In this document: one piece after another, positions 44,240-53,400 of the stretch
How the letters are laid out: every line of letters starts with the position of its first letter
How positions within the stretch are numbered: position 1 is the first letter of the stretch
NCBI GenBank assembly: GCA_019192545.1
Contig: JAHCMI010000035.1
Location: 21,535-85,534, forward strand
DNA from: Rivularia sp. MS3
GTDB lineage: Bacteria; Cyanobacteriota; Cyanobacteriia; Cyanobacteriales; Nostocaceae
DNA: 64,000 nt
Direction of reading: 5' to 3'
Notes under the pieces: model-generated
What the model was told of the DNA's origin: nothing
Database searches by the model: none
Seen by the model: the letters and a program-made list of their open reading frames with translations, nothing else
Program-made: the position numbers and the translations under genes

Positions 44240-44587
44240 ATGCAAACACTTACCTCATCTCAAATAATTGCTCTAAAAGCCAAGCTTTTTCGGGGTTTTG
44301 CCGACTCTTCTCGTCTATCTATTTTGAATGCTTTACGTAAAGGTTCTCTTACGGTAGGTGAAATTGTTAAAGTGACTGGTCTGAGTCAGTCGAATGCTTC
44401 TAACCATTTAGGCTGTCTCAAAGATTGTGGTTTAGTAACTCGTTCGCAAAAAGGCAATTTCGTTTATTACCAATTCAGCGACGAACGGGTAGCTACGTTA
44501 CTGAGTTTGGCTGATGAATTGCTGGCTGATGCGGCAAAGGGGGTTTATGAATGCACTCGCTATGAAGCTTCTGAAACACAGGAGTAG
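44240..44587 (+). CDS. ArsR-family regulator, CmtR-like
   Basis: 115 residues, winged HTH (TVGEIVKVTGLSQSNASNHLGCLKDCGLV). C59 and C63 in HLGCLKDCGLV and C105 in YECTRYE match C57, C61 and C102 of the Mycobacterium Cd/Pb sensor CmtR. ArsR proteins with two cysteines in this helix region (BigR/SqrR) also sense persulfide, and the divergent operon encodes sulfide enzymes, so either cadmium/lead or reactive sulfur could be the signal. The inverted repeat at 44174-44210 is its likely operator. Confidence 0.85.
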   Translation: MQTLTSSQIIALKAKLFRGFADSSRLSILNALRKGSLTVGEIVKVTGLSQSNASNHLGCLKDCGLVTRSQKGNFVYYQFSDERVATLLSLADELLADAAKGVYECTRYEASETQE

Positions 44588-44598
44588 GCTTTGGGTTT

Positions 44599-44688
44599 TT
44601 GTTCCAAAACTAGTTTTTGTGTATCGGGGTCGGCAATCAGGTAAGTATAAGTACAGGATTCGCGGTCAAACAACTGTCGAAAAAACAT
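44599..44688 (-). pseudogene. Truncated 5' copy of the ETHE1-like gene
   Basis: The minus strand from the ATG at 44688 reads MFFRQLFDRESCTYTYLIAD, nearly identical to the first 20 residues of the gene at 41685-42449. An internal deletion follows, homology resumes at VLEQ and then stops; the frame ends about 44 codons on. Homology also covers the ribosome-binding region (GGAGAG). The rest of the gene is missing. Confidence 0.85.
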
Positions 44689-44699
44689 CTTTCGCTCTC

Positions 44700-45698
44700 C
44701 TAATTAAAGTTATTCAAATAAATGCGTGAGCTTGTTCCATATCGTCGTAAAAAAGTAAAAGCTTGTCGTTGTAGCAGTAGCACTCTATCTTGACAAATAC
44801 CTGTTCGCTGACTAATTTGTTTTAGCGTAAGTTCTTCTTCCCCCGTTAAACCGAATCGCAAGGTCAATATTTCTTGCTGTTGAGGAGACAGTTTAGATAA
44901 TAAATCTTGAACAGTTTGCTTAAGGGATTCTTTTACAACATAATCGAATGGAGAATAACTTTCTGAAACTAACAAATCTTGCAATTGCGTATTTTGTTCT
45001 GTTCCTACTTTTACATCTAAAGACATAGGTTTACGAGCTAACCTCAAGCATTCTCTTATTTGACTTGGTTTGAAACCCAGTGCTTCAGCAATTTCAGTCA
45101 CAGTTGGATTGCGACTAAGTTTCTGAGATAATTCTCGCTGAACTCTTTTAATTTTATTTAGCTTCTCGGTAATATGAATGGGTAAGCGAATTGTACGAGA
45201 TTGTTGGGATATGGCTCGTGTAATTCCCTGACGAATCCACCAGTAAGCATAGGTTGAAAACTTGTATCCTAGTGATGGTTTAAATTTATCAACTGCTCGC
45301 TCTAATCCTAAAGTTCCTTCTTGAATTAAGTCGGGAAAATCCAAGTTGCGCTTTTGGTATTTTTTAGCAATTGTGACAACCAAACGTAGATTAGCCGCAA
45401 TCATTTTTTGTTTGGCTTTTTGTCCCCGTTCTAGTTGTTCAAGTAGCTCTGAATCATCCAATTGAGCTTTATCTGACCATTCTTGTAAAGTTGGTTGATG
45501 CTGTAATTTTTCAGATAATTCTTCTTTTAATGCTAGCAAAGAAATTCTTTGCTGAACTTGTTTAGCTAGAAAAATTTCTTCTTCAGAAGTTAATAGCGGT
45601 ATGCGGACAATATCTTGAAAATAACTACCGACAATATCTTTTGAATACTTACGATTTTTGTTACTGTCATTATTTGGTTGTGAGTTAAAGTTAGACAT
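44700..45698 (-). CDS. Group-2-like sigma-70 factor, copy 1
   Basis: 332 residues. Region 1.2 (GSYFQDIVRIPLLTSEEEI), region 2 (LRLVVTIAKKYQKRNLDFPD; YAYWWIRQGITRAI), region 3 (LPIHITEKLNKIKRVQREL) and region 4 (LSPQQQEILTLRFGL) are in order. The 4.2 recognition helix reads GICQDRVLLLQRQAF, diverged from the usual SRERVRQIE, so -35 specificity may be altered. It is a close paralogue of 56096-57088. Candidate small RNA 4 and box J lie upstream; nothing else suggests how it is controlled. Confidence 0.9.
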   Translation of the reverse strand: MSNFNSQPNNDSNKNRKYSKDIVGSYFQDIVRIPLLTSEEEIFLAKQVQQRISLLALKEELSEKLQHQPTLQEWSDKAQLDDSELLEQLERGQKAKQKMIAANLRLVVTIAKKYQKRNLDFPDLIQEGTLGLERAVDKFKPSLGYKFSTYAYWWIRQGITRAISQQSRTIRLPIHITEKLNKIKRVQRELSQKLSRNPTVTEIAEALGFKPSQIRECLRLARKPMSLDVKVGTEQNTQLQDLLVSESYSPFDYVVKESLKQTVQDLLSKLSPQQQEILTLRFGLTGEEELTLKQISQRTGICQDRVLLLQRQAFTFLRRYGTSSRIYLNNFN

Positions 45699-45832
45699 GA
45701 TTAGGTTAGTCTCAGAAGTAACGCACGCTGGTTAATGTTGAAGCAAATTTTACTTAAATATTAAGCATGAAAATACGAAATATTTTTTGCGATAAACCTC
45801 GTTAGTGATTTATTACTTTCGATAATAGTAAT

Positions 45833-45958
45833 TAAAAAAAAGGTTGTACTCTTAACGTAGAGTAACGCCAAGTACAACCAAATGGTGTGTGTGTGGAAGT
45901 TTTGAATAATATATTTAATAATTACGATGCAAGTAAAACAATAGATATTTATGTTTAC
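45833..45958 (-). ncRNA. Candidate metal-responsive small RNA 4
   Basis: Box J and CAAACT at the -10 position predict a start near 45958. About 125 nt later comes a 9-bp stem GGTTGTACT/AGTACAACC (45842-45879) with an inner TACTCT/AGAGTA-type pairing and then nine T on the minus strand, a strong terminator. No ORF longer than a few codons is visible between. Confidence 0.55.
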
Positions 45959-45980
45959 TTAATTAGTTTGGCATCTTGAA

Positions 45981-45998
45981 ATGAAATTAGGATGAAAT
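45981..45998 (-). promoter_or_regulatory. Direct-repeat box J (no gene directly downstream)
   Basis: ATGAAATTAGGATGAAAT just beyond the rppB-like stop; CAAACT lies 10 bp downstream on the minus strand. Confidence 0.65.
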
Positions 45999-46022
45999 TT
46001 CTCAACGCTGGGAGAATTATCT

Positions 46023-47402
46023 TCAGATATTTGATGGGGGAATAACTTTCAAAGGTAGACGAACGCTAAAAGTACTACCTTTATCCAATTGACTTTTTAC
46101 CAGTATTTTACCTCCATGCGCTTGAGCGATAACTTGGGCGATCGCCAATCCCAAACCCGAGCCACCACTGCGACGAGAGCGAGAACTATTGACGCGATAA
46201 AAGCGGTCAAAAATGACTTCTTGTTCTTGAGGTGAAATGCCAATACCTGTATCAATTACTTCTATGACTGCATCGCCGTTGTTTTTTTTCAAAATTAGAT
46301 TTATATTGCCACCAGCAGGAGTGTATTGAATGGCATTGGCAATTAAATTAGAAAGTAGGCGTAATAGTTGGTCTTCATCTCCCATAACGTATAAGGGTTG
46401 ATGAGATAAAATCGAGTATTCTAATTGCAAAGAAGATGCATTTGCTAAAGCTGAAAATTCTTCGATTAAATCCTCAATCAAAATATCAAGACAGCAAGGT
46501 TGCTTTGTAGGTATTAGAGTTTGCTGTTCCAGTCGTGAAAGTAATAGTAAATCTTGTACTAATTCAGCCAATCGAAGATTTTGACGTTTTACCGATGTTA
46601 GAACATCACGCGCTTGTTGTTCCGATAGTTGAGAACTATCGAGTACAGTTTCCACCTTGGCATTAACTGCTGCTAGGGGAGTCCGCAATTCATGAGAGAC
46701 ATCGGAAGTAAACTGCTGCATTTGTTTGTAGGAGCGATTAATCGGTTGTATTGCCAAACCAGCCAGCCACCAACTCGAACCGCCAACTAATAGTATTGTA
46801 ATTGGTAATCCAAATCCCAAAATCAATTTAAAAGCCGCCAAACGATTATCTAGTTCTTTAAGACTGCGACCTACTTGTATGTAGCCCCAAAGTTGATTAT
46901 TTTGGGTGTGCAGCTGCAAAGACTTTTGACTGTAACGAATTCCTCTGCTGTCTTTGAGTGTTTGCCATCCTTGTGTTTGTACCTTCTGAGGTAATTCATT
47001 TGGAGGAAAGCCAGCCACAGCAATCAAATTTGTAGAATTATCAATAAAACGAACGTAATATATTTTATCTTGATAAAAGGTACTAAAAATGCCGTGTTGA
47101 GAATGAACAAGTCGAATATGGGTAGGAATTTTATTAATTGAACAATCGGAGTCAGCTACACAGAGATTGGGTAAAACCACCTGAAAAATCGGCTCCAAGC
47201 GTTTGGGTTGCTGCAAAGTCGGTTCGATAACGCTGTGTAAAGTACCCGTGACAGCTTCTAATTCCCTATCAATAGAAAGTAGGTAAGCACGAATCATTAC
47301 CTGGTAGACAGCGACACCACATAGGCTGAAAAATAAACCCATAGCTGCCCCATACCAACCCGCCAGTCGCCACCGAGTTTTATTAAATACCTTAATCTGC
47401 AT
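46023..47402 (-). CDS. rppB: Sensor histidine kinase, RppB/NrsS type, paralogue 2
   Basis: 459 residues from the ATG at 47402, which overlaps the end of its regulator gene by 11 bp. The layout is as in the kinase at 17574: two membrane helices around a periplasmic sensor with CVADSDC, H-box TSDVSHELRTPLAAVN, N-box LIANAIQYT and G-boxes IDTGIGIS and GGSGLGLAIAQ. The shared CxxxxxC in both sensors is a candidate metal or redox site. Operon order is DUF2808, regulator, kinase, driven from box K. Confidence 0.87.
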   Translation of the reverse strand: MQIKVFNKTRWRLAGWYGAAMGLFFSLCGVAVYQVMIRAYLLSIDRELEAVTGTLHSVIEPTLQQPKRLEPIFQVVLPNLCVADSDCSINKIPTHIRLVHSQHGIFSTFYQDKIYYVRFIDNSTNLIAVAGFPPNELPQKVQTQGWQTLKDSRGIRYSQKSLQLHTQNNQLWGYIQVGRSLKELDNRLAAFKLILGFGLPITILLVGGSSWWLAGLAIQPINRSYKQMQQFTSDVSHELRTPLAAVNAKVETVLDSSQLSEQQARDVLTSVKRQNLRLAELVQDLLLLSRLEQQTLIPTKQPCCLDILIEDLIEEFSALANASSLQLEYSILSHQPLYVMGDEDQLLRLLSNLIANAIQYTPAGGNINLILKKNNGDAVIEVIDTGIGISPQEQEVIFDRFYRVNSSRSRRSGGSGLGLAIAQVIAQAHGGKILVKSQLDKGSTFSVRLPLKVIPPSNI

Positions 47403-48093
47403 TGGCAGGATTAAACCGATAACCCATACAGGGAATAGTTTCGATACAACTATCCCAACCATACTTAGATAATTTGCGTCGCAGAAGCCGCATTTGAGCA
47501 GCTATTACATTACTCACCCGCTCCGTATCAAATGTATAAAGATGATTCAAAATTTGGTCGCGGGTAACAATTACGTTAGGATGCTTCATGAAGTATTCTA
47601 ATAAGTGAAACTCTTTTTTGGTTAAAGTAATTGCCTTTGTCTCGCCATTCGGGTACTGACAAGTAACTGCAAAATTACCGTAATCTAAAGTTAGATTACC
47701 TACTTCTAAATGCTGGGGCTGAAACTGGGGTACGCGCCTTTGCAAAGCCCGTAACCGTGCTAATAATTCTTCCATTCCGAAAGGTTTTACCAAGTAATCG
47801 TCAGCACCAGCATCCAAACCAGTAACTTTATCTTCCATACTATCTTTAGCTGTTAAGATCAGTACGGGTAATGGATTGTTCCGCAGCCGTAAATGCTTGC
47901 ATAATTCTATACCGGATAATCCCGGTAACAACCAGTCGAAGATTGCCAACGTATATTTATTCGAGTTATTTTGCAAACAACTCCAAGCTTCATCCCCATC
48001 CAAAACCCAGTCAACAATATATCTTTCTTTGCTCAACTTCTGCTGAATTGATGCACCCAAATCTGGTTCATCTTCTACCAGTAAAACTTTCAT
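47392..48093 (-). CDS. rppA: OmpR-family response regulator, RppA type, paralogue 2
   Basis: 233 residues from the ATG at 48093 (MKVLLVEDEPDLG); extra upstream codons belong to the gap. The receiver has phospho-acceptor Asp in FDWLLPGLSGIELC, LILTAKDSMEDKV and DYLVKPFGMEELLARL, nearly identical to the rppA at 19044. The C-terminal winged helix (KKEFHLLEYFMKHP... AAQMRLLRRKL) is also similar, so both regulators may bind the same direct repeats. It starts 33 bp after the DUF2808 stop. Confidence 0.88.
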   Translation of the reverse strand: MKVLLVEDEPDLGASIQQKLSKERYIVDWVLDGDEAWSCLQNNSNKYTLAIFDWLLPGLSGIELCKHLRLRNNPLPVLILTAKDSMEDKVTGLDAGADDYLVKPFGMEELLARLRALQRRVPQFQPQHLEVGNLTLDYGNFAVTCQYPNGETKAITLTKKEFHLLEYFMKHPNVIVTRDQILNHLYTFDTERVSNVIAAQMRLLRRKLSKYGWDSCIETIPCMGYRFNPANAD

Positions 48094-48126
48094 AACTAGC
48101 GTTGCCTTTCTCAATCAGTCAAACTC

Positions 48127-48609
48127 TTAACTAACGCGCAATCTGGCTATACCTACGGGTACTGCTTGATTTGAATTAACAAAATTCGCAAATACTTTGT
48201 AGAGCATTTCACCTCTAGTAGCACGTAATTTTCTAACTTGATTCATTTCTATAGTAAGCTTAGTTCCCGGAGCAACGGGTTCGGAAAATGTTAATGTTGC
48301 TTTTTTCTTATCATCGATAGCAATTTCAGCATTAATCTTTTCTCCCGATTGGTTAGAGATATCAATATTATCATCTAGTTCTATGTTATCTGGGGCTTCA
48401 ATAATAACTTTTGACACAGCATTACTTCGTTGAGAAATTGCGATTTTTAAGGTGTGTCTAGGAGTACTCCAATAGCGAATGCGTTGAGGAAATTCTGAAA
48501 AGTTAGTAATACGAGCAAAATTACTAGCTGTTGTTGGTTGTGCGATGGCAGTACCAGTTGATACAGCTAAAGTAAGGATAGCGGCGGTAGAAAATAATAT
48601 TCTTTTCAT
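48127..48609 (-). CDS. DUF2808 exported protein, paralogue 2
   Basis: 160 residues, signal peptide ILFSTAAILTLAVSTGTAIA. DUF2808 pattern with SKVIIEAPDNIELDDNI, ISNQSGEKI, ATLTFSEPVAPGTKLTI and final PVGIARLRVS. More diverged than the other two copies, lacking the HxxG motif near the start of the mature part. It heads the operon of the second RppA/RppB pair, so it may report or buffer the signal for that kinase. Confidence 0.8.
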   Translation of the reverse strand: MKRILFSTAAILTLAVSTGTAIAQPTTASNFARITNFSEFPQRIRYWSTPRHTLKIAISQRSNAVSKVIIEAPDNIELDDNIDISNQSGEKINAEIAIDDKKKATLTFSEPVAPGTKLTIEMNQVRKLRATRGEMLYKVFANFVNSNQAVPVGIARLRVS

Positions 48610-48699
48610 TTCATTTTTCTCAGTGATAGAGTAAGTTGATTCACTTTTACAATTGCATTAGTGAATTACAGGGTATACTTAATAGTTTTACAAACTGAA

Positions 48700-48717
48700 A
48701 TGAAAATTCGATGAAAT
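48700..48717 (-). promoter_or_regulatory. Direct-repeat box K
   Basis: ATGAAAATTCGATGAAAT, 91 bp upstream of DUF2808 paralogue 2, with AAAACT 10 bp downstream. Confidence 0.65.
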
Positions 48718-48807
48718 TTTCATACAGATAAGAAAGCAACACGATTTGATGAATTTATGACTCAATTTGTTTGGAATTATAGTATTTCACTTTTTCGCGT
48801 TGCTCTC

Positions 48808-48843
48808 CTACATTTTGATTCGCTTTAGTTAATCAAAATGTAG
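48808..48843. terminator. Hairpin after DUF2808 paralogue 3
   Basis: Perfect 13-bp stem CTACATTTTGATT/AATCAAAATGTAG, 8 bp past the stop codon; no T-run follows, so termination is uncertain. Confidence 0.5.
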
Positions 48844-48850
48844 GAATAAT

Positions 48851-49321
48851 TTAGCCACTGTAAGTGTTAATTCTTGCCAAACCGAGCGGAATTTCTTCTT
48901 TCATCCCTACTTTTTTGGCTGATACAGAATAATGCCAAGTATTGGCATAACCTGGAGTCCGAACTCCCTGCATTTGAATTGATAGTGAAGTTCCTGGGTT
49001 GACAGCTTCTGAAAATGTAATGGTGGCTTTTTTACCATTAATAGAAACTGTGGCAGGAATTTTTTCACCTGATTTATTGTTCACTTCAATTCCTTCAGTA
49101 ATTTTCACATCTTCTGGTGACTCAATCATCAATTTAGAAACAGCTTTACCTTGAACGTGAACATCAAATTTATGGGTAGCATCATAAATTTGAGCGTCGT
49201 CAGGTAGGGCTGCACTATTTCCTAAATGAGTAATTTTTGCGTCACTTGGACTTTTCGCAAATACTGGAATTGCAGACGAAATAGCGAAGGTAAATGCAGC
49301 CGCATAAATTAATTTTTTCAC
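48851..49321 (-). CDS. DUF2808 exported protein, paralogue 3
   Basis: 156 residues starting at GTG with GGAG 9 nt upstream. Signal peptide (LIYAAAFTFAISSAIPVFA). It is the closest match to paralogue 1: IxHLGNSAALPDDAQ, DVHVQGKAVSKLMIESPEDV, ATITFSEAVNPGTSLSI, ending PLGLARINTYSG. Its own box L and flanking terminators make it a single-gene unit. Confidence 0.8.
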   Translation of the reverse strand: MKKLIYAAAFTFAISSAIPVFAKSPSDAKITHLGNSAALPDDAQIYDATHKFDVHVQGKAVSKLMIESPEDVKITEGIEVNNKSGEKIPATVSINGKKATITFSEAVNPGTSLSIQMQGVRTPGYANTWHYSVSAKKVGMKEEIPLGLARINTYSG

Positions 49322-49388
49322 TTATCTTCTCCTAATCAGTTAATAATTTTTTTGATTTGTCTCTATATCTTTATTGTGAATTATGTGA

Positions 49389-49406
49389 ATGAAAATAAGA
49401 TGAAAA
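49389..49406 (-). promoter_or_regulatory. Direct-repeat box L
   Basis: ATGAAAATAAGATGAAAA, 68 bp upstream of DUF2808 paralogue 3, with CACAAT 10 bp downstream. Confidence 0.65.
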
Positions 49407-49482
49407 AATCATAGATATTCCAAAATTGGTTGATTTTATTAAATTTAATTTAGATAGTTTTTTACGCAAACAAATTAATCGA

Positions 49483-49521
49483 TAATAAAACTCACCTTTA
49501 ATTTCTAATAGAAAAGGTGAG
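49483..49521 (-). terminator. Intrinsic terminator
   Basis: Stem CTCACCTTT/AAAGGTGAG (49491-49499, 49513-49521) followed on the minus strand by TTTTATTAT; probable end of the CzcA-type operon. Confidence 0.75.
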
Positions 49522-49765
49522 AAAATGGTTGAATTATTGTTGATTGATAGTCTTTATTATCTGCTATGTTAAAAACTAATATAAAATAGCGTAATCTTTA
49601 CTGGATAAAATAGATAGCTTTTAATTTTGACTTTTAAGCCTTTGAGAGGATATTTGGAAAGTATTAAATAATTTAATTAACACGAGAAGGGTACTTAGTT
49701 TACGAAATAATCGTAAAATTTAGCCAATTTTAAAAAATCACCCAAATTCCATTTGAACCCGATAT

Positions 49766-49804
49766 AAAGTTTGCCCAATAGGAGAGTATCCGTAGGCAAA
49801 CTTT
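49766..49804 (-). terminator. Hairpin after the His-rich lipoprotein gene
   Basis: 10-bp stem AAAGTTTGCC/GGCAAACTTT with a 19-nt loop, 37 bp past the stop codon; possible first terminator of the operon. Confidence 0.5.
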
Positions 49805-49841
49805 AGGCTTTAGAAACTTTTAGAAATACTTAACCTATAAA

Positions 49842-50339
49842 TTATCTTTTAAAGCTAAAGCGACCATTCACTTTTTCACCATCAACTTCGGAAAGAATAG
49901 CGACTTTATACTCTCCTGCTGCTTTTTCTGGAAGTAGAGCGTGGTAATGTTTTTCATCAGCTTCATATTCAAGAGGGATTGATTTTTGCTGCCCATTGGG
50001 TAACTGAATTTGAGCGGTTACTTGAGCATTGCTGACCTTTTCATGCTTTTCACCTTTTGCTAAATAAAAATCCATATGGGTTCCATCATCACTTGGTTCT
50101 GCGACAAGTTCTAAATGATATTCACCGGATTCTATAACTTGTCCACCGTGAGAATGTTCTCCTTCTTTTTCATCTTCGGAATGGTCGTGACCGTCATTTT
50201 CTGAGTGACCTTTCTGTGCTACGGTTTCGGTTTTGCTAGCCGCTGAATCTTCTGAATTTGCAGTTTGATTACTACAAGCACCTACAAAAATTAATCCTAT
50301 ACTACCTAAAATAATCGCACTTAGTTTTAGAGATTTCAT
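49842..50339 (-). CDS. His-rich lipoprotein of the RND operon
   Basis: 165 residues. Lipobox FVGAC; then an acidic/His-rich linker (HSENDGHDHSEDEKEGEHSHGG, as scattered His and Glu) likely to bind Zn, Co or Ni. The C-terminal beta-sandwich (YHLELVAEPSDDGTHMDFYLA to GRFSFKR) is FixH-like in outline. It follows the CzcA-type pump by 112 bp on the same strand and probably acts as a periplasmic metal buffer or chaperone for it. Confidence 0.75.
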   Translation of the reverse strand: MKSLKLSAIILGSIGLIFVGACSNQTANSEDSAASKTETVAQKGHSENDGHDHSEDEKEGEHSHGGQVIESGEYHLELVAEPSDDGTHMDFYLAKGEKHEKVSNAQVTAQIQLPNGQQKSIPLEYEADEKHYHALLPEKAAGEYKVAILSEVDGEKVNGRFSFKR

Positions 50340-50451
50340 TTTTTTGACTCCTTGATTTTTCAGAATATAATTTATTAACGCAAAGGAACGCTGAGGGGTT
50401 CGCAGAGAAGCGCTAAGAAGTAATTTAAGTGTTAGTTTTTTAGTTTTTTAT

Positions 50452-53400
50452 TCATCTCCTCTTACTATTATTGAGAATAGTTAAATCTTGATTCGCAGTC
50501 ATTTCTGAAGCGGTTTCCATCTGAACTACGGATGAATTTTGTTTGGGTATCAAATACTTGCCGAATTTACTATACAAAGCCGGAAGTACCAATAAAGTTA
50601 AAGCTGTAGAAGTAAACAAACCACCCAATACAACTATCGCTAAAGGCTGCAAAATTTCTTTACCCGCACCAGTTCCAATTACCAGAGGAACCATACCCAA
50701 TGCAGATGTTAAAGCTGTCATCAAAATAGCCACAAGTCTTTCCATTGAACCTTGAGAAATTACTTCCCGTAAAGGCATTCCCATTGCAAATTTGCTGTTA
50801 TAGTTTTCGACTAAAAGCAAACCGTTACGGGTAGCGACACCGAATAAAGTAATAAATCCCACCATTGACGCTACCGAAAGAATACCACCACCCAAAGCCA
50901 CGGAAAAAACTCCACCGGCTAATGCTAAAGGTAAATTACTCATAATCATTAAGGTTGCTGGGATTGATTTAACGGCGAAGTACATCAAAACAGCAATTAC
51001 AATCATTGATAAACCGCCAAATATCAGGAAATTTTGGGAAGCTCGTTGTTCCGATTCAAACTGACCCCCATACTGAATAAAATAACCAGATGGTACTTGT
51101 ACTTGCTCTTTGACTTTGGCGCGAATTTCATCCACAGCAGAACCCAAATCTCTACCGGAAACGTTTGTAGAAACAACAATTAAGCGGGAAACGTTTTCTC
51201 GGTTAATGGTATTGGGACCAGTTCCGTAATCAATTTTTGCTACTGCTGCTAAAGGTATTTTCTGTCCGTTGGGAGTATCGACAAGTAAATTACGAATGGT
51301 GTCTAAGTTGTTGCGTGCTTGTGGTTTTAACCATACTAATAAGTCAAAAAGCTGCTGTTTCTCTAATACCTGAGATACTACCCGACCATTTAATGCAGTT
51401 TCGGTTATTTCTGATAAATCTCCTACAGAAATACCGTAACGAGCCGCTGCATCGCGGTCAAACTTGATTTGTAACTGTTTTATCGGTACTTGCGGTTCTA
51501 GCTGCAAGTCTACCAAACCAGGAATATCTTGCATTACGGCTTCCACTTCTTTCCCCAAAGCACGTAACTCTTCAAGTTCGGGACCAAATATTTTCACGGC
51601 GATCGCACTTCTGACACCGGACAAAATTTCATCCATGCGGTGAGAAATGAAACCTCCTATAGCTGCGACTGAACCGGGTATTTTGGCGAATTCCTCTCTA
51701 ACTTTTTCTACCGTTGCTTCCCTATCTTTCATTCCGACATCGCTAATCTCAATATCGAGGTGCGATAAGTTGACGGGTGCTGCATCCGCATCTCCAGGAG
51801 CGCGTCCGGAACGCATCTGCACTGATGTAATCCGGGGGTCATCTTTGAGTGCTGCTTCAATTGCGTTTCCAGCTTGGTTGGTAACTTCTAAGGATGTACC
51901 GGGATAAAGCAGCATAGAGTTGACTAAAGTACTTTCCTGGAATTCTGGTAAAAATACTCGTCCCAAGGTTGTAAAAATCAACATTGATGCCACAAAAGCT
52001 GCAACAGCAGTTAAAATCACCACGTTGCAACGTTTGATAGAAAAATTCAACAGGGGACGGTATAGCTTTTGCGACCAGCGAGTTAACCAGGTTTCATCAT
52101 CCCGCAGTCTTTGGTTAGCTAGCAGTATGGCGCACAACGCTGGAGATAAAGTCATTGCCACCAAGGTTGAAGACAAAATTGATACTAAATATGCCCAACC
52201 CATCGGCGCAAAAATTCGACCTTCTACCCCAGTTAAGGTAAAAATTGGTGCGAAAACTACGGCTATAATTACTGTCGAAAAAATAACGCTGGTTCTTACC
52301 TGTACTGAAGTGTCAAATACTACTGTGAAAGGATGAACGGGATTTTCTGCTTGCTGGTTTTCCCGCAATCCCCGGTAGGCATTCTCCATATCAACAATAG
52401 AATCATCCACCACCGAACCGATAGCTACTACCAAACCTCCCAAAGTCATAGTATTAATACCTTGACCGAAGAAATTGAGAATCATCATCCCAATTAAAAC
52501 CGACAAAGGAATAGCGCTAAGGGTGATAATTGCAGTCCGCCAGTTCATCAAAAACATCAGCAAAATAATTGAAACAATTATCGTGCCATCCCTGAGAGAA
52601 CTAGTAACATTTTTTATAGCATCATCAATAAAATTTTGCTGGCGAAAAGTAACCGTATACTTAACATTGGCAGGTAAGCTAGGCTCAAGTTCTGCCATTG
52701 CCGTTTCTACAGCCTGACTTACTGTAGGAGTATCAGCTTGGGGTTGTTTGTTAACCATCACCACAACCGCAGGCTGAGTATTAAAACTAGCGTCACCCCG
52801 CTTTAATGCCGCACCAATTTGCACATCGGCGATATCTCTTAATAATACAGGGGTACCATCACGAGCGGTAACTACTGACTTCTGTAAATCCTCAATTTGA
52901 GTAATTCTTCCGATACCGCGAATTAATAGCTCCTTATCTGGGTCAATTAAAAATCCACCAGCCGCATTATTATTAGCTTTTCTTGCAGCTGCGGTAACTT
53001 GTTCTAAAGAGACATTAAAAGCCTTTAGTTTAGCAGGGTCAACTAAAACTTGATATTGGCGGGTATCTCCCCCATAAGAAATTAATTGCGAAACACCCGG
53101 AACAGCGAGCAGACGGTTTGTCACAACCAAATCAACAAATCGTCTCACCTCCATCATGTCAGTTGTGGTTTTCCCTTCCTCCGAATCGATAGTAAAAGCA
53201 TAGGAAAGTACTGTTCCGATGGGGGAACTAATCGGGGAAATTTGTGGTGGTTCGATATTTTCTGGCAGTTTTTGCGACGCTTGCTGCAATCTCTCGGTGA
53301 CTAACTGTCGAGCTTGATAAATATCTGTACCCCAATTAAAAATAACTTTGACAACAGAAATACCAACCCCAGAAGAAGAACGCACGGTTTCTACACCAGG

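Larger units (their letters stand above)
45699..46022. other. Gene-free region with box J and a candidate RNA
   Basis: 324 bp between the second rppB-like gene and the sigma gene. It contains box J, a strong terminator and no ORF. Confidence 0.65.
49322..49841. other. Gene-free region with box L and two hairpins
   Basis: 520 bp between the CzcA-type operon and DUF2808 paralogue 3. It contains box L, the terminator at 49483-49521 and the hairpin at 49766-49804; no ORF is credible. Confidence 0.6.
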
